Positions 4,703-7,109 of a stretch of DNA of 7,109 nucleotides are shown one piece after another. Location: NCBI GenBank assembly GCA_035644815.1, contig DASQNU010000259.1, positions 1 through 7,109 on the forward strand. The letters run 5' to 3'. The notes under the pieces were generated by a model. That model worked only from the letters and a program-made list of their open reading frames with translations. It did no database searches and was not told the origin of the DNA. Numbering within the stretch: position 1 is the stretch's first letter; each line of letters opens with the position of its first letter. The DNA is from Brevibacillus_F sp035644815. GTDB lineage: Bacteria; Bacillota; Bacilli; Brevibacillales; Brevibacillaceae. Position numbers and translations under genes: made by a program.

Positions 4703-6112
4703 ATGGAAATGAAAGCGGACTCTTCCGTACGTGTAGGCATTCAAAAGTTTGGCCGCTTCCTCAGCGGTATGGTGATGCCGAATATCGGGGCGTTCATCGC
4801 GTGGGGATTAATTACTGCACTCTTTATCCCGACAGGTTGGATCCCGAATGAAAATCTGGCTAAGCTCGTAGGACCGATGATTACCTATCTGCTGCCGCTC
4901 TTGATCGGGTATACAGGAGGGAAGTTGGTTCACGATGTCAGAGGTGGCGTCGTCGGTGCGGTCGCCACGATGGGGGTTATCGTAGGTACCGACATCCCGA
5001 TGTTTTTGGGAGCCATGCTCATGGGACCGCTCGGTGGTTGGGTCATCAAAAAGTTTGACAAAGCCATTGAAGGAAAAGTGCGTTCCGGTTTTGAAATGCT
5101 AGTGAATAACTTTTCGGCAGGTATTATCGGAGGGCTTTTGACCCTACTGGCCTTCCTCGCGATCGGACCGGTTGTGGCCGGTTTGAGCAAAGCGCTGGCA
5201 GCAGGGGTTCAGGTGATCGTAGATGCAGGACTCCTTCCACTGGCCAACATTCTCATCGAACCGGCAAAAATCTTGTTCCTGAACAATGCGATCAACCACG
5301 GTATTTTAAGTCCGTTGGGTGTTGACCAGGCGGCGCAAACAGGTCAATCGATCTTTTTCATGCTGGAGTCGAACCCAGGTCCTGGCCTTGGCATTCTGCT
5401 GGCATACTGGCTGGTCGGCCGTGGTTCTGCGAAGCAATCCGCTCCGGGTGCCGTAATCATTCACTTCCTAGGTGGAATTCACGAGATCTATTTCCCGTAC
5501 ATTTTGATGAATCCGCGTTTGCTCTTGGCTGTGATTGCGGGCGGTATGGCTGGTGTATTCACGTTTGTGCTGTTCGGTGCCGGATTGGTTGCTCCACCGT
5601 CACCTGGAAGTATCTTCGCCTTGATGGCAATGGCTCCAAAAGGCGGTCTTCTCCCCGTACTCGCTGGTGTTTTCATCGCCGCAGCCGTCTCCTTCGTCGT
5701 AGCAGCACTGCTGTTGAAAACAAGCAAACAAGACGCTGAAGAAGGCGATCTGGAAGAAGCAACTGTGAAAATGAAAGAAATGAAAGGCAACAAACAAGAA
5801 GTGGCAGCAGCGTCTGCAGCACCGGTGAAATCGGCAGCTGAAGTGAAAAAAGTCGTCTTTGCCTGCGATGCGGGAATGGGCTCCAGTGCAATGGGGGCTT
5901 CCACCCTGCGTAAAAAATTCAAGGATGCTGGCTTGGATATCACCGTTACGAACACGGCGATCAATGAGATCCCGGCTGATGCGGATATCGTCGTCACGCA
6001 TAAAAACTTAACAGAGCGCGCCAAACAAAAAGTACCACAGGCTGAACACATTTCCATCGAGAATTTCTTGGGAAGCCCTGAGTATGACAAATTGGTCCAA
6101 CGCTTGAAATAA
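4703..6112 (+). CDS. mtlA: PTS mannitol-specific enzyme IICB
   Basis: Membrane permease that imports mannitol and phosphorylates it to mannitol 1-phosphate. It is 469 residues long, close to the roughly 478 of B. subtilis MtlA. The EIIC domain spans about 10-345, with hydrophobic membrane segments from FGRFLSGMVMPNIGAFIAWG onward. The conserved substrate-site motifs are NNAINHG (194-200) and GGIHEIYFPYI (starting at 257, with H260 and E261). A charged, Ala-rich linker covers about 345-382. The EIIB domain (about 383-469) carries the phosphorylated cysteine C388 in CDAGMGSSAMGA. No EIIA domain is fused, so a separate MtlF is needed. The ATG at 4703 follows AAGGGAGG by ten bases; the TTG at 4694 is too close to that site. 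Promoter, cre and MtlR-like elements lie upstream, and mtlR follows. Confidence 0.97.
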   Translation: MEMKADSSVRVGIQKFGRFLSGMVMPNIGAFIAWGLITALFIPTGWIPNENLAKLVGPMITYLLPLLIGYTGGKLVHDVRGGVVGAVATMGVIVGTDIPMFLGAMLMGPLGGWVIKKFDKAIEGKVRSGFEMLVNNFSAGIIGGLLTLLAFLAIGPVVAGLSKALAAGVQVIVDAGLLPLANILIEPAKILFLNNAINHGILSPLGVDQAAQTGQSIFFMLESNPGPGLGILLAYWLVGRGSAKQSAPGAVIIHFLGGIHEIYFPYILMNPRLLLAVIAGGMAGVFTFVLFGAGLVAPPSPGSIFALMAMAPKGGLLPVLAGVFIAAAVSFVVAALLLKTSKQDAEEGDLEEATVKMKEMKGNKQEVAAASAAPVKSAAEVKKVVFACDAGMGSSAMGASTLRKKFKDAGLDITVTNTAINEIPADADIVVTHKNLTERAKQKVPQAEHISIENFLGSPEYDKLVQRLK

Positions 6113-6118
6113 CACTTC

Positions 6119-6158
6119 GTGACGCTAGTTTGCGCAAAAACTAGCGTCCACTTTTCTT
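6119..6158 (+). terminator. Hairpin between mtlA and mtlR, probable (partial) terminator
   Basis: GACGCTAGTTT (6121-6131) and AAACTAGCGTC (6138-6148) form a perfect 11-bp stem with a 6-base loop, followed by CCACTTTTCTT. It starts nine bases after the mtlA stop and ends shortly before the mtlR ribosome binding site. It probably reduces mtlR transcription relative to mtlA or protects the mtlA mRNA end. No separate promoter for mtlR is apparent, so readthrough is likely. Confidence 0.75.
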
Positions 6159-6177
6159 ACCCAAGGGGGAATGTCCC

Positions 6178-7109
6178 ATGCGGTTCTCCTCAAGACAAAA
6201 GATGATTCTGGCCAAATTGCTGCAGGAACCAAAAGAGATCACCATCCGGGAAATCGCTGAGGAGATCGAGGTGAGCACACGCACGGTTCACCGTGAGCTA
6301 GATGAGCTGGAATCGGCGCTTGAGGCCTACCAGCTTACCTTACGCAAGAAAATCGGGATAGGGGTTCAGTTGCATGGAGAGCCTGAAAACAAGGAAGCGC
6401 TCCGACAGGATCTCTTTCAGGCGACCGCAGGCGATTTTTCGCCCCACGAACGGAAAATGATTCTTTTCTGTACCCTGCTTGGAGCCAATGAGCCGGTCAA
6501 GCTGATCTCACTGGCCCATGATTTAAAAGTAACGACGGCCACAGTCAGTCATGATTTGGATGAATTGGAGGAGAAGTTTCATCAGTATGGCCTGCAGCTG
6601 GTACGGCGCAGAGGCTATGGAATCGAGCTGCAAGGTAACGAAGCAGCCAAAAGGGTAGCGATCACCAGTCTGATCTCCGAGAATCTCAATGAATATGAAG
6701 TGATTGCGGCGATCAAGGACTCCATCCAGCAAAAGACACATCAGCGGATCAATTCAGTATCACAGCGGTTATTGGGACTGATTGAAAAGGAAAAGCTGAT
6801 CGTGGTGGAGCAGGCAATGCGAGACTTGGAACAGGATCTTCCCTACCCGTTGGCGGACAGTGCGTTCATTGGGTTGGTGATCCATCTAGCTTTGGCCATC
6901 GAACGGGTGGAAAAAGGGGAAAATATTCAGTTCCATCAGGAGTATTTGAAACAACTCGTGGAAACTCAGGAGTATCAGGTCGCTGAAAAAATTTTGCAAC
7001 GGCTGGAAACGCTTTTGCAATTGGAGATTCCCAAAGACGAGATCGGCTATATTACCATGCATTTGCGCGGTGCCAAGATGCGCAACGCTTACGGGGAAAC
7101 CCATCTTTC
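6178..7109 (+). CDS. mtlR: Mannitol operon transcriptional activator MtlR (3' partial)
   Basis: PRD-containing activator of the mannitol genes, controlled by PTS phosphorylation. The frame is open from the ATG at 6178 to the window end: 310 residues of an expected roughly 690. The ATG follows AAGGGGGA (6163-6170) by seven bases; the ATG at 6171 directly abuts that site and is out of frame. Domains visible: a first winged-helix HTH (about 1-55, IREIAEEIEVSTRTVHRELD); a second HTH (about 88-145, VKLISLAHDLKVTTATVSHD); and PRD1 (about 190-305). PRD1 has its two likely phosphorylatable histidines at H236 (GLVIHLALAIERV) and H295 (DEIGYITMHLRGAK), the same 59-residue spacing as in B. subtilis MtlR. 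PRD2, EIIB-Gat-like and EIIA-like domains should follow outside the window. The closest alternative is another MtlR/ManR-type regulator, but adjacency to mtlA favours MtlR. Confidence 0.93.
   Translation, partial: MRFSSRQKMILAKLLQEPKEITIREIAEEIEVSTRTVHRELDELESALEAYQLTLRKKIGIGVQLHGEPENKEALRQDLFQATAGDFSPHERKMILFCTLLGANEPVKLISLAHDLKVTTATVSHDLDELEEKFHQYGLQLVRRRGYGIELQGNEAAKRVAITSLISENLNEYEVIAAIKDSIQQKTHQRINSVSQRLLGLIEKEKLIVVEQAMRDLEQDLPYPLADSAFIGLVIHLALAIERVEKGENIQFHQEYLKQLVETQEYQVAEKILQRLETLLQLEIPKDEIGYITMHLRGAKMRNAYGETHL

Noticed and set aside
5488..6090. 200-residue minus-strand open frame opposite mtlA
   Set aside because: It is antisense to the conserved EIIC/EIIB coding sequence, low in complexity, and without a ribosome binding site or domain.

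Overview
The window looks like chromosomal DNA of a spore-former-type Bacillota in the order Bacillales. A Brevibacillus or other Paenibacillaceae member is the best guess. This rests on a UvrX/PolY2-type polymerase linked to a YolD-like protein, a DUF3888 secreted protein, a Bacillus-type mannitol PTS enzyme IICB, and strong AGGAGG-like ribosome binding sites. The genus is inferred from protein character and gene content, not proven by any marker.

Positions 1-1729 hold the end of a translesion-synthesis operon. It consists of a Y-family polymerase cut by the left window edge, an unrecognised 127-residue protein, and a YolD-like protein. Both junctions are ATGA stop/start overlaps, so the three are probably co-translated. 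Bacillus subtilis has the same general order (yqjW - small gene - yqjX). Positions 1730-1950 are non-coding. A 93-residue protein of unknown function follows (1951-2232) and ends in a clear intrinsic terminator. A DUF3888-type secreted protein converges on it from the minus strand (2298-2696).

Positions 2800-4520 form a small regulon: a TetR-family repressor and an NAD(P)-binding epimerase/reductase-like protein. An identical 21-nt quasi-palindromic element precedes each gene. At the repressor gene it sits just downstream of a plausible sigma-A promoter. The simplest reading is a repressor controlling itself and the enzyme through the same operator. A GC-containing hairpin after the enzyme gene probably ends this unit.

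Positions 4521-7109 begin a mannitol utilisation operon. mtlA (PTS EIICB) has a near-consensus promoter, a candidate MtlR site around -64 and a candidate CcpA cre site overlapping the promoter. A perfect 11-bp hairpin with a T-rich tail separates mtlA from mtlR. mtlR is a PTS-controlled activator that runs off the right edge after its first PRD domain. The order mtlA-mtlR resembles the Geobacillus stearothermophilus operon, so mtlF and mtlD are expected further right, outside the window. Most of the window is ordinary core or housekeeping-type sequence. I found no convincing new defence or mobile system. The points most worth a second look are the duplicated TetR operator, the mtlA control region, and the uncharacterised protein between the polymerase and YolD.
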